Counted from the stretch's first letter, positions 1 to 12,095 are shown. The stretch is 64,000 nt of DNA from Diphasiastrum complanatum (GCA_029204225.1 CM055103.1:20464709-20528708); one strand, 5' to 3'. Notes: generated from the sequence alone by a model not told the origin. Translations and numbers: made by a program.

Positions 1-860
1 GTCCTCTACATCCTCCTCCGTGTCAATAGCTTCCTCCTCAGGCCTTTTGTCTTTATCAGACATAGTATCTTCGTCGTTCATGAATGTCGAGTCCTTTGGC
101 TTCTGAGAAGACCCTCCTATAATAGGGACGACAATCAAAGTTTCGTCTGTAGTAGCGAGTTTTGTAGCATCATCCTCTTCTGCTTCCTTTGAAACTGGTA
201 CGGTCTCCACCTCCATGGCTGTGGCAGCTACTGGCTGGTCTTGAGGAACATGGGCACCCTGCAAGAAGCTCGATAAATCTATCTTTGTTGTTGCCAACAT
301 CCTTCCTGCTAAAATACCCTGGTCTGATTGCATAAGAATGCCAAAATGGTCGCACAATCGTGAGATGTGCTTCAACTACAACAAACTTTTTATGCTTAAT
401 CCAGCACAGGAATGTTTTATATGCTATAATATCATCTAATACGTACCCAAAGTTCTGTGCTGAGATGGTAGCATCAGCATCAGTAATGAACAACACTTGG
501 TTTGCATACTTGTAGAAAAATTTCATTTGCGCATCCCTCATCATGGTGATCTTGTACCCCTTGCTTAGTACAAAGGAGTTCGACAAAAAGTAAGTCGACT
601 CATCTATGGCATCCTTTGAAGTTACATTGGCTGCCCCATCAGTTGGCAATCCTAGGGCTAAAGAAAATACAGCTTCATTGACCATAAAGGTATTATTTCG
701 CAATGTAACCCTGAAAATCAGAGTCAGCCACCATATAAATAGAGTGAATGAACTCGGTGCTGATCTCTGGCAACACGATTGATGGTGGATCCACTTTCAA
801 ATCAATCAACTTGCAATGATCCAGTAAGGACTGAATTGAAGCAAGTCGAATGGGTGCATG
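1..860 (-). pseudogene. Element-associated ORF, frameshifted, open at window edge
   Basis: Reading the minus strand from about 860 to 1 gives one protein-like sequence spread over three frames. The upstream part (about 860-712) reads ...STEFIHSIYMVADSDFQ. The middle part (about 703-355) contains FMVNEAVFSLALGLPTDG. The last part (about 360-1) is acidic (MNDEDTMSDKDKRPEEE) and runs off the window. Frame changes near 712 and near 355 would restore continuity, so this is probably a decayed gene. The short block ending in GLPTDG recalls ORFs found inside large plant retrotransposons, but I do not recognise a named domain and assign no function. It stops about 10 bp before the copia gag that reads the other way, so the two may belong to a composite element. 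Confidence 0.4.
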
Positions 861-870
861 GATTTTCTAG

Positions 871-2252
871 TTGATAGTTGCACTAGTGCTTGCAGTTGCA
901 TCCATTTTGATAGCAAAAATGACAGCAGAAAACATGGGAGAGTCTATTTTGAGTGAAAGTAGCAAATTGGATGGGATTTCCAACTATGCAGTTTGGAAAT
1001 TCAAAATGAAGAACATACTGATGGAGAAAGACATGTGGGAAGTCGTCACAGGTGATGAGAGAAGGCCGCCAAATGAAGCAGATATCAAAGTGTTCGACAA
1101 AAAGATGAGGAAAGCTTTGACCTTCATTAACTTGTCAGTGAAGGATCACATCATTACCCACATTTGTGATGCTTTTACACCCAGACAGGCATGGGATGTG
1201 CTGAAGTCAAGGTTAAATAGTGCCCGCATGGAGCAAGGAGAGCACATTCAGACGTACATGACCAGAATCAAGACAATGAGAGATGAACTGCATTCTATTG
1301 GTGAGCGCATACATGATGTGGAGCTGGTGCACAATGCATTGTGCGGCATTGTAGAACCCTATCAGATGTTTGTGAGCGGAATAGCATCAAGAGAAAGACC
1401 TTTGACGAGCTCACAAGAATCTTGATGCAGGAAGAGCAACGGCGAGAAATGGTGAAAGCTAGACGTCAAAATACTGACGATCAGGCACTTGCGACACGCC
1501 AAAAACAAGCCAAGGGCAAGGGCAAGAAGAAGTCTAAGCAGCAATTTGCCAAGTCTCAGGAGGATGAGGGATCTTCCAGTAAAACTAAGAAGAAAGGCAA
1601 GTGCTTCCATTGTGGTAAAAAGGGCCATTGGAAGAGTGAATGTCACAAATTCCTGGTGAAACAAGGCAAGGGGAAACCAAAACAAGCAGGTAACCTTGTC
1701 GATGAGGGTGAGATTGAAGACTCTAGCATCTTCATATCTGCATTGTCATCTAATCAAGATGATCAAGCATGGTATATTGACTCGGGAGATACAAGACACA
1801 TGACAGGTAACAAGAATTGGTTCAGTAGTTTGAAGGTGTTGGATAATGGAACATCTGTTTCACAAGCAAATGGTGAGGTGTGCAAGATAAAGGGGATAGG
1901 CACCGTTTCAATCCAACTACCTAATGGAAAAAGTAGGATGATCAAGGAGGTACTTTACGTACTAGGTTTAAAGAAAAATCTACTTTCTGTTGGAGTCATT
2001 ACTGATCAAAAGTTGAAAGTAGAATTCACCCATGATCGTTGCTTTGTGAAGGATGTGAACCAAAAGTTCAAAGTTATTGCGGATGGAGTAAGAAAGCCCA
2101 ATACAAAATTGTACAGGTTGAATGCTACAATTAAGGGGCAACATGGACTTGTATCATTCATTCCATCGCAAACTAAGTTGTGGCATAAGAGGCTTGGTCA
2201 CTTGAACTTGGGAAGCCTCAGTTTGATGAGAAAATTGGAGATGGTAACATGA
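871..2252 (+). pseudogene. Copia gag, CCHC knuckle, protease and GAG-pre-integrase
   Basis: A gag of the UBN2 type starts at the in-frame ATG near 919 (SNYAVWKFKMKNILMEKDMW) and runs to about 1400, where a frame change moves the reading into 1341-2252. The nucleocapsid knuckle CFHCGKKGHWKSEC is at 1602-1643. The aspartic protease active site, normally DSGA(T/S)xHM, reads WYIDSGDTRHM at 1770-1803, so the residue after DSG is Asp, not Ala. The GAG-pre-integrase motif LWHKRLGHLN follows near 2180. Compared with other UBN2 gags in this window (for example 43189-44061), the stretch between DVLKSRLNS and RMEQGEHIQTYM is short. A stop at the end of the second frame separates it from integrase. The gene cannot make a full polyprotein. 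Confidence 0.85.
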
Positions 2253-3360
2253 TTGCCTACCATAGAAGATCACTTGAAATCGATGTGCGAATCTTGTATA
2301 TATGGGAAGCAGCATCGAGAGAAGTTCAATAAAGGGGGTATTGCAAGAGCAAAGAACATCTTGGATTTAATCCACACATATTTATGCGGGCCTATGAGGA
2401 CCATGTCCTTAGGTAAAGCCTTCTATTTCATGACCTTTATTGATGATATGTCACGTAAGACGTGGATTTACTTCTTGAAGAAGAAATCAGATGCATTTGA
2501 TAATTTCAAGAGCTTCAAAGCATTGGTTGAAAATCAGACAGGTAGGAGGATCAAAGTCCTAAGATCAGATAGTGGAGGTGAGTACAAGTCTAATGACTTC
2601 AATGATCTTTGTGATCAATGTGGGATTAAAAGACAATTTACGTAAGCTCATACTCCTGCTCTCAATGGTGTAGCTGAGCGCAAGAATCGTACGATTCTAG
2701 AAAGTGCCATATCTATGCTAGCTGAGATGAAACTACCAAAAGATTTTTGGTCAGAAGCATGTAGCACGACAGTCTATCTTCAAAATAGAAGTCCTACCAT
2801 TGCCATACCAAAGATAACACCTGAGGAAGCATTCACAAAGAAGAAGCCAAAGGTGAACCACTTGCGAATCTTTGGATGTAAGGCCTTTGTACACATTCCT
2901 AAGGAAGAGAGACATAAACTTGATGTAAAAGCTATCAAGTGCATATTCCTAGGATATGATGATCGTGTGAAGGGCTATAGATGTTTTGATCCAGTCAAAA
3001 ACAAAATCCATATAAGCCCTGATGTTATCTTTGATGAATCCAAGATGTATGAAGATGAGGATGCTGAGAAGATAGACACATCCACTGGGAAAGATGGTAT
3101 AGTGAGGATACCACCTGATGATGATCCATTCATTGACCTTCCGAGTGATGAACATGAGGATACATCTCAAGATACTACTACTCAACCTCAAGAAACAAGT
3201 TGGAGAGGTAGGGACAAACCTTTTGGTGCAAAAAGGATTGAAGTTGCAGGTGCAAACGCAAGGAGAAGGATGTACCGTGGGATACATTTTCACCAGGAAG
3301 CCGATCACCTGACAGGAAGCTCCCTAAGTGGTTTGAGAGATTGTTGGAGAGCCGCGACAT
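2253..3360 (+). pseudogene. Copia integrase (interrupted)
   Basis: The integrase catalytic core is readable: FMTFIDDMSRKTWIYFLKKK and VLRSDSGGEYKSNDF, then a TAA at 2643-2645, then NGVAERKNRTILESAISML after the stop. The conserved carboxy block HLRIFGCKAFVHIP is near 2860, followed by FLGYDDRVKGYRCFDP. The Asp, Asp and Glu expected of a retroviral-type integrase are all present, but the nonsense codon falls between the second Asp and the Glu. The acidic linker towards reverse transcriptase (about 3040-3350) shifts frame near 3340. Confidence 0.85.
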
Positions 3361-4947
3361 AGATGACTTTCCAGGATCATCTAACCAAGGAGAGCTACGA
3401 AGATCAACAAGAGAGAAGACATTACCTGAAAGGTATAAAGCAAATTATGCTCTCTTATCTAGCATTATTCAAAGCAAAGAACCTTCGACTTATGGTGAAG
3501 TGAAGGATGATGACATTTGGGTCAAGGCCATGGGAGAGGAGATGGAGTCAATTGCTAAGCATAGCACATGGGACTTAGTAGAACCACCAATTGGCAAGAA
3601 ACCCATTGGTTGCAAATGGGTATACAGGACTAAGTACCATGCAGATGGAAGTATAGCAAAGCACAAAGCAAGATTGGTGATCAAAGGGTACGCACAAAAT
3701 AAAGGCATCGACTATGAGGAGACCTTTGCGCCGGTTTGTAAGTGGAATACTCTACGTGTACTTATTGCTTTAGCTTCACATTTTGGTTGGCCTTTGCATC
3801 AGATGGATGTGAAATCTGCTTTTCTAAATGGTGAGTTATTAGAAGAAGTGTTCATGGATCAACCTGAAGGCTTTGCAACGAAGGGACAGGAAAATAAAGT
3901 ATGTCGCTTGAAGAAAGCGCTTTATGGTCTTAAACAAGCACCACGTGCGTGATATAGCAGGATTGATGACTACTTTCATTCAAAAGAGAGGGTGAGAACA
4001 CATTCTGATCCAAATCTATATGTCTTATGCTTTGATGGTATGGTTGCTTTAATTGCTCTTTATGTTAATGACTTGATTATTATGGGAAATAATCAAGAGA
4101 TGATAGACATGATCAAGAAAGACCTCATGGAACAATTCGAGATGATAGATCTCAGCCTGATGCATTACTGCCTTGGAGTAGAAGTGTGGCAAAAAGGACA
4201 TGAAGTGGGTTTAACACAGGTGAAATATGTCAAAGAGTTGTTGCACAGGTTAGGTTGTAGGATTGCAAACCAGTAAACACTCCTATTGAACTAGGGAAAA
4301 AGCTTTCTAAGCTTGATGAGTCATAGTCATTTGATGCTACGCTATATAGACAGTTAGTAGGGAGCTTGATTTACCTTACCACGACTAGACCAGATATATG
4401 CTATGTTGTTGGCATTATAAGTCAGTTTATGGCAGCACCTATAGAAACGCATTGGAAGGCATGATGGTTTACCTGAATTGTGTGGCTATGTGGATGCGGA
4501 TTGGGGAGGTGACTATGATGATCGTAGATCCACCACAGGGTATGTATTCCAGTTTTGTGGTAGTTGCTTTTCCTGGTCAAGTAAAAAGCAAAGTACAATT
4601 GCTCTTTCCACCACAGAAGCAGAGTATAAGGCAATGTGTAGTGCAGCATAGGAAGCTATATGGTTGAGACAAATCTTGGAAGAAATTGGCATGAAGCAGA
4701 AAAATCTCACAACTTTACATAGCGACAGTCAGAGTGGCATTCAGCTAGCAAAGAACCAGTGTTCCATGCGAGAACTAAACACATTGAGATTCAGTATCAC
4801 TTCATATATGAGAGGCTGCTGAGTCGTGAAATTCATGTTGTTCATTGTAGCATAGAAGAACAACTAGCTGATATTTTCACTAAGCCACTTACTGGAAAAA
4901 AGTTTGATAAGTTTAGATCAAAGCTTTATGTACTTAAAGTTTGTTGA
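3341..4947 (+). pseudogene. Copia reverse transcriptase and RNase H (interrupted)
   Basis: Reverse transcriptase blocks in order: GCKWVYRTKYHADGSIAKHK, IDYEETFAPVCKWNTLRVL, HQMDVKSAFLNGELLEEVFM and KKALYGLKQAPRA. A TGA at 3950-3952 replaces the Trp that usually follows APRA. The catalytic YVDD box reads YVND (ALYVNDLIIMG, about 4060), so a catalytic Asp is lost. Several frame changes follow between 4276 and 4670. The RNase H tail is recognisable from [12 protein letters not shown]-like codons near 4600 to the usual copia terminus HVVHCSIEEQLADIFTKPL at 4830-4890. There is no continuous ORF. Confidence 0.85.
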
Positions 4948-5274
4948 CTTTAAAGCTATGTATATGACTGTATAAAAAGTAGACTCTACTTTAAGAGAGA
5001 GAGTTAGAATTAAAACAGAATCATTGTGTTACTATACTGTGGGTCCTATCAGTGGATAAGGATCAGTTGGCCTCGCCACGAGGCAAGTCGACGAGACACG
5101 CGTCCCACCAACGGCAACCTGGGTCATGCATGGGTTGCCTGAGTGAACAACTACATGTACAGTGTAATTTCATTTTGAGAAATACAGTTGTTATGTGAGC
5201 TTGCTGTGGAGAGTGTTTTCTATCTGTGTTACTATGTAGCATGATCTGTGTTCCTGTGCAAAGCAAATTCTAAG

Positions 5275-5331
<57 letters not shown>

Positions 5332-5339
5332 CATATATG

Positions 5340-5387
<48 letters not shown>
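4948..5387. repeat. No gene; TA microsatellite in second half
   Basis: Sequence 4948-5270 carries no recognisable gene. It may contain remains of a copia 3' end, but I found no LTR partner. From about 5275 to 5387 it is almost pure (TA)n with one short interruption (gtatgtatgcatatatgtaac) near 5320-5345. Confidence 0.8.
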
Positions 5388-5388
<1 letters not shown>

Positions 5389-5425
5389 TAGTAAAGAGCT
5401 CGTCGTTGACGGGCGAGCAAGCGAT
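5388..5425. repeat. Terminal hairpin of TIR family (left-type end)
   Basis: CTAGTAAAGAG followed by CTCGTCGTTGACGGGCGAGC, directly after (TA)n. It matches the outer ends at 6579, 11495-11537, 11714, 18189 and 18269. Its hairpin core is diverged (CTCGTC..GACGGGCGAG, not GCCCGTC..GACGGGC). It has no unambiguous partner of its own and may be the outer left end of the copy that ends at 11537, or a solo end. Confidence 0.6.
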
Positions 5426-6380
5426 GGTTTAGGAGGAAAGCCGATGGTCGTTGACCGATGGCTGATGTATGTGTGTGTATCATACGTGGCCGAAGTGTGT
5501 CAGCCGATGGCGCGGGCAGTTGATGTATGTGTGTGTATCGTACGTGGCCGAAGTGTGCCAGCCGATGGCAAGGGCGGCCGATGGGGTGTGTGTGTGTGTG
5601 TATGTGTATGTGTGTGAGCGCAATGCGGAGAGAGAGAGAGAGAGAAGTGGGGCCCGTGGGAAAGTGAGAAGGAGAAAAAAGGACTCTAGACTCTATACTT
5701 CATACAATATATCTCATCCACAAAAGATGTTTTATATGGAGATGTGTGTGTGTGCGCGCACGCGCGCGCACATGCATGCACACACACACACATTCATTGT
5801 GTCGGGGGTCACACACACACAACGAATATGTGCACATGTACACACACATAGGCGCACACACACATAGGCATGCGCGCACACGCACACACACACACACACA
5901 CTCAGTCACACGTGTGTGCGTGCGTGCGTGCATGTGTGTGCATGCACATGTGTTCCAAATCTCCCCTCCCCCCTTATTTTTCTCTTTTTATTGTCTCTTT
6001 TACTTCTCTCACCCCATCCCCCTCCTTTTTTTTTAATTGTGCATTTTTTGGCCCATGGATAAAAGCTTGTGAGTAACGATTTAGGAGTTAAAGCTAGTGA
6101 GTTTGGGCTTGTGGTTAAACATTCCTAAAAATGGCGGGCCAAGATAGGAATTTGCAAGATTGAAAAAAATAAAACCAGTTTAAGGTAGTCAAGAAAATTT
6201 TTATGTTCATAATTTATGGGTAAAACTTTGATAATTTAAAATAAATAAGAAAGCCAAGTACTAAAGATTATTGGCTAAAGTTTAAAGCACATTGAAGTGT
6301 GTGAAAAAAATAAAACCTTAACTTCAAAGTTTAAGTATTTGAATTTAGTAAGTGGGAGGGAGAGGGTGAGGAATCTTTTT
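5426..6380. repeat. TG/GA/CA-rich low-complexity DNA, no gene
   Basis: A 60-bp unit is repeated twice around 5462-5580 (ATGTGTGTGTATC.TACGTGGCC with CCGATGGC). (GT)n and (GA)n follow at 5586-5645, and mixed CA/TG/CG dinucleotide tracts at 5740-5950. The rest is AT-rich with no recognisable coding sequence. ORFs here are repeat translations. Confidence 0.75.
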
Positions 6381-6553
6381 GGGGTCCACTCCTCAATGCA
6401 CACAATGTGCAAATGTATGGGGATATGCACATTCCCCATACATGCATCCTCCTCCTCAAGTTTTTTAGTTAGAAAAAGCTCATGCATGGGTGAGGGGAGG
6501 AGGATGCATGGGTGCACCTATACACATGCGCAAAACTGTACATAAGTTTAAAA
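6380..6553. repeat. Inverted-repeat partner of 11141-11310
   Basis: The run CCCCATACATGCATCCTCC .. CTCATGCATGGGTGAGGGGA .. GCGCAAAACTGTAC is the reverse complement, with small indels, of 11141-11310. Both copies abut TA microsatellite on the GTACAGTTTTGCGCA side, so this is probably the terminal repeat of a second element type. No coding content. Confidence 0.7.
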
Positions 6554-6689
6554 ATATATATATATATATATATACACACTAGTGAAGAGTGTGCGTCGTT
6601 GACGGGCAATGGAAGCCGATCTAGGTGGCGGCCGATGATTTGGATGATGGTCAATCTCGTACATCTCGTATCTCGAATATCTAACATTT

Positions 6690-7510
6690 GAGTCTTTGGT
6701 TTGGAATAATTCGAGTCTTCAGAAAAATTCAAGTCATCAGAAAAATTCAAGTATTCGGAAGAAAAATTCGAGTCTTTCGCAAAAATTGAGTCATTGGAAA
6801 AATTCAAGTCTTTTAAAAAATTTGATTTGACAGTACAAAGGCTTCTACGATCCTTCGAAAAAATTTGAGTTGACAGTTTGATCCTTCGGAAAAATTCAAC
6901 TCTGAAAAAATTCGAGTTTTGCAAAAATTCGATCCAATTCGAGTCTTTGGAAAAATTCGAGTCTTTCCAAAAATTCGAGTCTTTGAAAAAGATTCGAGTC
7001 TTTCCAAAAATTTGAATCTTCAGAAAAATTCGAGTCTTCAGAAAAATTCGATCTTTCGAAAAATTCAAATTGTTGGAAAAATCAAGTCGTTGGAAAAATT
7101 CGAGCCATTTGAAAAATTTGATCCTTGGAAAAATTCGATCCTTTGAAAAAATTCAAGTCATTGGAAAAATTCGATCCATTGAAAAAATTTGAGTCTTTTT
7201 AAACATTCGAGTCATTGAAAAGATTCGATCATTTGAAAAATTAGAGTCTTTCCAAAAATTTGAGTCATTGGAAAAATTTAAAGAGTTGGAAAAATTCGAG
7301 TCTTTCGAAAGTCGAGTCTTTTAAAAAATTTGAGTCATTCCAAAAATTCGAGTCTTGAAAAATTCAAGTCGCTCCAAAAATTCGAATCATTCCAAAAATT
7401 CGATCATTTTTTGAGTCTTCAATAAAAAAAAAATCGAGTCTTTCCAAAAATTCGACTCGTTCTAAAAATTCAAGTCTCCAAAAATTCGAGTCATTCCAAA
7501 AATTAGAATC
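6690..7510. repeat. Degenerate minisatellite, unit about 17-18 bp
   Basis: About 45 imperfect tandem copies of a unit like AAATTCGAGTCTTTGGAAA, with variants such as AATTCGATCCTTTGAAA and AATTCAAGTCATTGGAAA. The motif carries TTCGA and TTCCAA-like half palindromes. ORFs through it on either strand are repeat translations (KDSNFSKDSNF-like) and not genes. Confidence 0.85.
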
Positions 7511-8820
7511 TTCCGAACTTACGAAGGTCGAATGTAGTCAAAAGTTGAACTAAAGTTCTGAGATAGTCCCCCATATTCCACACTCTCGTCACTTTATCTA
7601 CTCCCCTCTTTTTTTACCTCTATTTCTCTCATCTCTTCCGCTCATCATTGTGTGCATTCCCATCAAGGTTATTCTCCATTTTCCTCGTCTTTGAGGTGTG
7701 CCCTCCTACCTCCCACCCCAACTCTAGAAAACTTTATCAATTATCACCCCATCTCGTGCTTTTTTTGGTACTATAATTTTTTCGTCTTTAATAAACTACC
7801 TCTCTTTTTATTCTCAGATCTCAAGTTTTGTAGAGGAAAACTGACAACTATGAGTACATTATTAGGATCCAAAACACTTATTAAAATATAAATATTTTTT
7901 CAAGAAGACCTCAAAAAAGTTTCTAGAACATTGTCTCCACCCCACACCAGGACACATATCATCGCAAAGAGGCAGCCGCCTTACACAAAGGGTGTGTCCC
8001 CGTCAACAATGGCCATTCTAGTGAGGATCATGATGATAATTTATTATGAGTGGTATGAAGTTTTTTCAGAAGAATAAAAGCTTTGCAAACACTTTAAGCT
8101 GCAACCTTCACAAACAATACAATATTTTTTTGTCGTTATTAAAAATTTCGAAAATATATAACTACTTGCTCTTTCTGAAAAGGTTTTTCGTGTAGCCTTT
8201 GTCCATCTAGGTCTTGGAAAATCACAGATCTAATGAAATTATCTTCAAAAATTGCATGAAACCTTGTCTCGGTTGATTTGAAACATCTTAAATGATACGT
8301 CTAATACTTTCGTCAAGAAAGAAGCATAAAACGACTTCATATCCAAGTAAATGCACATTTTTACAACAAAATGTAAATACTTTGATAAAAATACATAAGA
8401 GCACAAAAATTATTGATTGAAAAATGTGCCGAAGTGTAGGAGATACGCCATGGATCCTAAATCTCCTCACACCTTTACAAAATCCATTCAACTTTCAAGG
8501 CTCTCAAAATGCCAACCATTAGTGTTCTATGGGTCTTCGTTTACGATGGAAATAAACAAAAGATTTTGAATCCATAGTGATAAATCTATTATAGAGATGA
8601 ATCAAATAAAAACCAAAATATAGAACAACTATTGTCTCAAATCTAAAACGTTTGAGCGGCCAACCAAGAACATTGAGTGTCAAGAGCATGTCAGACTCTT
8701 GCCTTCAAAATATTTAAAAATTGAGACTAAGAAAGCTGTGAACGTATAAAATGACTCGATGGAGGCACTGTATGGTGACTCGTGACTCATGAATGTGTTA
8801 AACGGACTTGAGGGAGGTAT
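7511..8820. other. AT-rich interval, nothing recognised
   Basis: I found no domain, conserved reading frame, microsatellite or repeat pair in this stretch. Short ORFs near 7652-7891 and 8288-8491 have no recognisable features. Confidence 0.6.
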
Positions 8821-9146
8821 TGTGATGTGAATTATTTCAGTGACCATTGCTTGCTCTCATTCTTGCGCCTTCCCAACTAGTTCTTGTCTCCATCACAACG
8901 TTAAATTCTAGTTGAACTTTTGCATCACTACCAGACTGTCTGAGTGCAGCTGTCTGCACAACACCATCAAATTGCCTGTTGGTAGTTCTCTGAACTTCCC
9001 TTGAAAAAAGACTCATTTCAGCTTTGCGGTCTTCTATAACAAATTTTACATCATCTTTAGAACTTTCATCTTCTAAATTAGTAGGTAGTTGACTACTGCT
9101 AACTTTATTATTAAAGTTTGAAGATTCTATAGATTGTCTTGGACTA
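8821..9146 (-). pseudogene. Exon-like fragment carried in element A, unidentified
   Basis: On the minus strand an open frame of about 108 codons reads from a possible splice acceptor (GCACACTTAG, near 9147) through EDESSKDDVKFVIEDRKAEM and QFDGVVQTAALRQSGSDAK to a TGA just after 8821. AGCAATG|GTCACTG could be a donor. Composition is protein-like, with mixed charge and no low complexity, unlike the surrounding repeats. I do not recognise the family. No start codon at the head suggests an internal exon of a host gene carried by the element. Confidence 0.4.
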
Positions 9147-9178
9147 AGTGTGCAAGCAATGGACCACTTTGGTAAATG

Positions 9179-9463
<285 letters not shown>

Positions 9464-9469
9464 TTACAA

Positions 9470-10039
9470 ATCTAACATTCAATTATTGTCAAACTGTAAA
9501 CATTATATAGGACTATAATAAAGATGTTCAATGATTCGGCCCTTCGAGCTTTCCTAATTAATAATGATAAAGGCATTTCGTATATTTTGACAGCTCAAAT
9601 TGGGTGCCAGATATCTATTCTTCTAATTCTCCATAATATCCTATATGATCTACATATTTGTGCCCTTGTCTCACAAACCTTGAGTGTCTCAGTTCAAATT
9701 TTGGATTTAGAAAAATTGCCTCAAACATCCTTTGAGCCAGAAGCTAAAACATACAGTCATTGTACAATGTCTCCAGTAATGGAGAACCGAAAAGAGGAAC
9801 AAAGTAGTTCTTGCAACAAATTGTGTTGTCCTAAATGCAGCCTCTTTTTGTGGGATGCATCGGGGTAAAATGTTAATCCAAATAAGCTCGAGTAGGAGCC
9901 ACCATTGTGTGAGATAATTTAACAATATGGACAACTCATAGTGATTTTTGTTGATCCAAACTTCTTATTATATTATCTAGTTCTGAATCATAATAAGTTT
10001 CAAGGCTGAACTAGGAGTGGTGGTGGTGGTGGTGGTGGT

Positions 10040-10070
<31 letters not shown>

Positions 10071-10530
10071 GGCTCTCTCACTTCAGCCTTTTCACCATGC
10101 CCATTCTGCACCATGTGCAGTTAGAATGGACAAAAAAAGATAGAAGCAATCGAAGGACAATGACAGCAATCAAAAAGTTCACAAGAAAAACGGATGCAAA
10201 ACGAAGAGTTTAAAGAAAAACAAAAAGCATGAGGGGGCTAAGGAACCTGTTGATGATGTAATGCTCTATAGTCTGCGTGCAGGGTAAAAAATTTGCAATC
10301 TTCTTGTAGATTCTGCTACGTTTGATCTCAGATCTGTATCCATTTGGCCATGGAGAAGACTTGTAGACAATAAAGACAGCTTCCTGATAGCATGCACACC
10401 TCTTCTGAGCAATTAGGTTGGAAAAATTAGTGTGCTATTCTCAAAAATCTATGCAAGTGTGGTGTCATAGGCTTCAACCTTCAAAATGCACCTGAAACAC
10501 TGACTGGATTGCGCAATTTGGATCCTTTCA
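9470..10530. other. No gene recognised; GGT repeat and 30-G run
   Basis: The interval contains (TGG)n at 10018-10039 running into an uninterrupted run of 30 G at 10040-10069. An ORF at 9524-9868 has no recognisable domain. The rest is unremarkable. Confidence 0.7.
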
Positions 10531-10889
10531 TATATTAACTGATTGACCTGCTTCACCTTCTCCAACTCCTCTCTTAATCAACATAGTATTTGTGTCATGC
10601 AAGCAGCAGCCCTTACTTGCTTCAGCTTTCTCACGCACACTTGGATTGATACACTGCTTTTGCTTGTTTTTGTCGTTGTTGGAGGAGGGAGCTTCATTGC
10701 TGCTTCTCTTCGAATCCAGCAAAACAATTTCCTCCGATTGTGGCATGCAATTCTACGTCGAAGACTACTGTGGGGGGCTAGAAGAAATGCTCCTTTTCCT
10801 ATATCTCCCTTGCACCCTATTACGTTTGATGACAACCTTGAGTGCATGATGATCAAGGGATCGAAGCTCTGGTGCTCGAGCTTTGGCAA
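10528..10889 (-). pseudogene. Possible coding fragment in element A, unidentified
   Basis: Minus-strand frames here read LDSKRSSNEAPSSNNDKNKQ (10746-10528) and, just upstream in a shifted frame, ALKVVIKRNRVQGRYRKRSI ending in stops. They look more protein-like than the flanks and lie in the same element and orientation as the exon-like fragment at 8821-9146. No family is recognised. This may be chance. Confidence 0.2.
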
Positions 10890-11068
10890 AGCGTCTCACT
10901 TTCTATAGGAAGTTTCTTCCCACACATTCCAGCCATACGCTATTAAAGGGGCGTGAAAATAAAATTTGAAACAATAACCTTATATGTGTGTGTGCAAAGA
11001 GTAGGGTCTAGGTGTGACATAGGATAGTAGACTTAGTTAACACCACCCTTACATCTCTCTCTAAAATA

Positions 11069-11107
<39 letters not shown>

Positions 11108-11140
11108 GTATATATATATCTCTATATATCTATATATATA

Positions 11141-11310
11141 TTTAAACTTAGGTACAGTTTTGCGCATATGTATGGGTGCACCATGCATGCTCCTCCCCTC
11201 ACCCATGCATGAGCTTTTTCTAACTTAAAAACTTGGGGAGGAGGATGCATGTATGGGGAAAAGGATGCATGGCCCTCCTCCCCATGCATGCATCTAAGGG
11301 GCCCACTCCA
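11141..11310. repeat. Inverted-repeat partner of 6380-6553
   Basis: Starts right after (TA)n with TTTAAACTTAGGTACAG, then TTTTGCGCA and TGGGTGCACC, and mirrors 6380-6553 in reverse complement. Confidence 0.7.
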
Positions 11311-11537
11311 AATTCAAATTATCCTTTACCAACACACATAGTGTTTTGATGTGCATGTATGTACATACTTTCGTGATGAAAGGTGTTAAACAAATGAGAC
11401 TTTCATTATCAAAAATTTGAAAGGTGCTGTAAGGATTTTTTAAATTATCAGACTTTCCACGAGAAAGGTTGAAATAAAAATGCATTTCTATGAAGATCGG
11501 CCTCCATTGCCCGTCAACGACGGGCACTCTTTACTAG

Positions 11538-11557
11538 AATATCTATATATATGTATA

Positions 11558-11603
<46 letters not shown>

Positions 11604-11676
11604 TATGCATATGTTTATATATATGTATGTATATGTTTATATATATGTATATATATACATATATATGTATGTATAT

Positions 11677-11713
<37 letters not shown>
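11538..11713. repeat. TA microsatellite between two TIR elements
   Basis: About 176 bp of TA/TATG repeat separates the right end of element A (11537) from the left end of element B (11714). ORFs made of Y, I and M codons here are repeat translations. Confidence 0.9.
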
Positions 11714-11714
<1 letters not shown>

Positions 11715-12095
11715 TAGTTGTGAGTGCCCGCCGTTGACGGGCAATGGCAGCCAATGATTTTTTCGATCTAGGTGGCGGTGATCCCTATGGGGCCTAAATG
11801 TGGTCCTTACACGGCGGTCCTTATACAGCCTAAATGCCGTCCCTATGCCTTCGTTCAGACCGTATGTAGCCATAGGCGAGACCCTTGCAGTGCGGTTTGC
11901 AGTTCGTTCACTTTGTTCAGACCGTAAGCAATACTTTAATGTGCGGTTGAGGTTCATTCACTTCGTTTAGAGCATAGGCGAGACTTTGCGATTGTGCTTC
12001 GTATGTGACCGCAATCGTTGACTTTGCGGTGCGTTGCGATGAAATGTGGTTGTATGCAGTAAAAATGGGATCCTTTGCGGTATGAGAGAGAGAGA
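11714..12095 (+). repeat. Left long terminal inverted repeat of element B
   Basis: Contains the tip hairpin, then CCGTATGTAGCCATAGGCGAG and, at its inner edge, ATGGGATCCTTTGCGGTATG. All of these reappear reversed at 17762-18189. The inner edge runs into (GA)n, and the right copy runs out of (CT)n. Confidence 0.85.

Larger units (their letters stand above)
871..4947 (+). mobile_element. Decayed Ty1/copia retrotransposon body (no LTRs seen)
   Basis: The order gag - CCHC knuckle - protease - GAG-pre-integrase - integrase - reverse transcriptase - RNase H is the Ty1/copia order. Several frameshifts and stop codons interrupt it. I found no tRNA-Met primer binding site (TGGTATCAGAGC) upstream of 871 and no repeated LTR pair, so both ends seem lost or are too diverged to see. 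The element lies head to head with the minus-strand ORF remnant at 1-860 and is followed by TA microsatellite. Confidence 0.9.

Noticed and set aside
5280-6036. ORFs of Tyr/Ile and Cys/Val/His/Thr codons on both strands
   Set aside because: Translations of TA, TG and CA microsatellites with no non-repetitive core.
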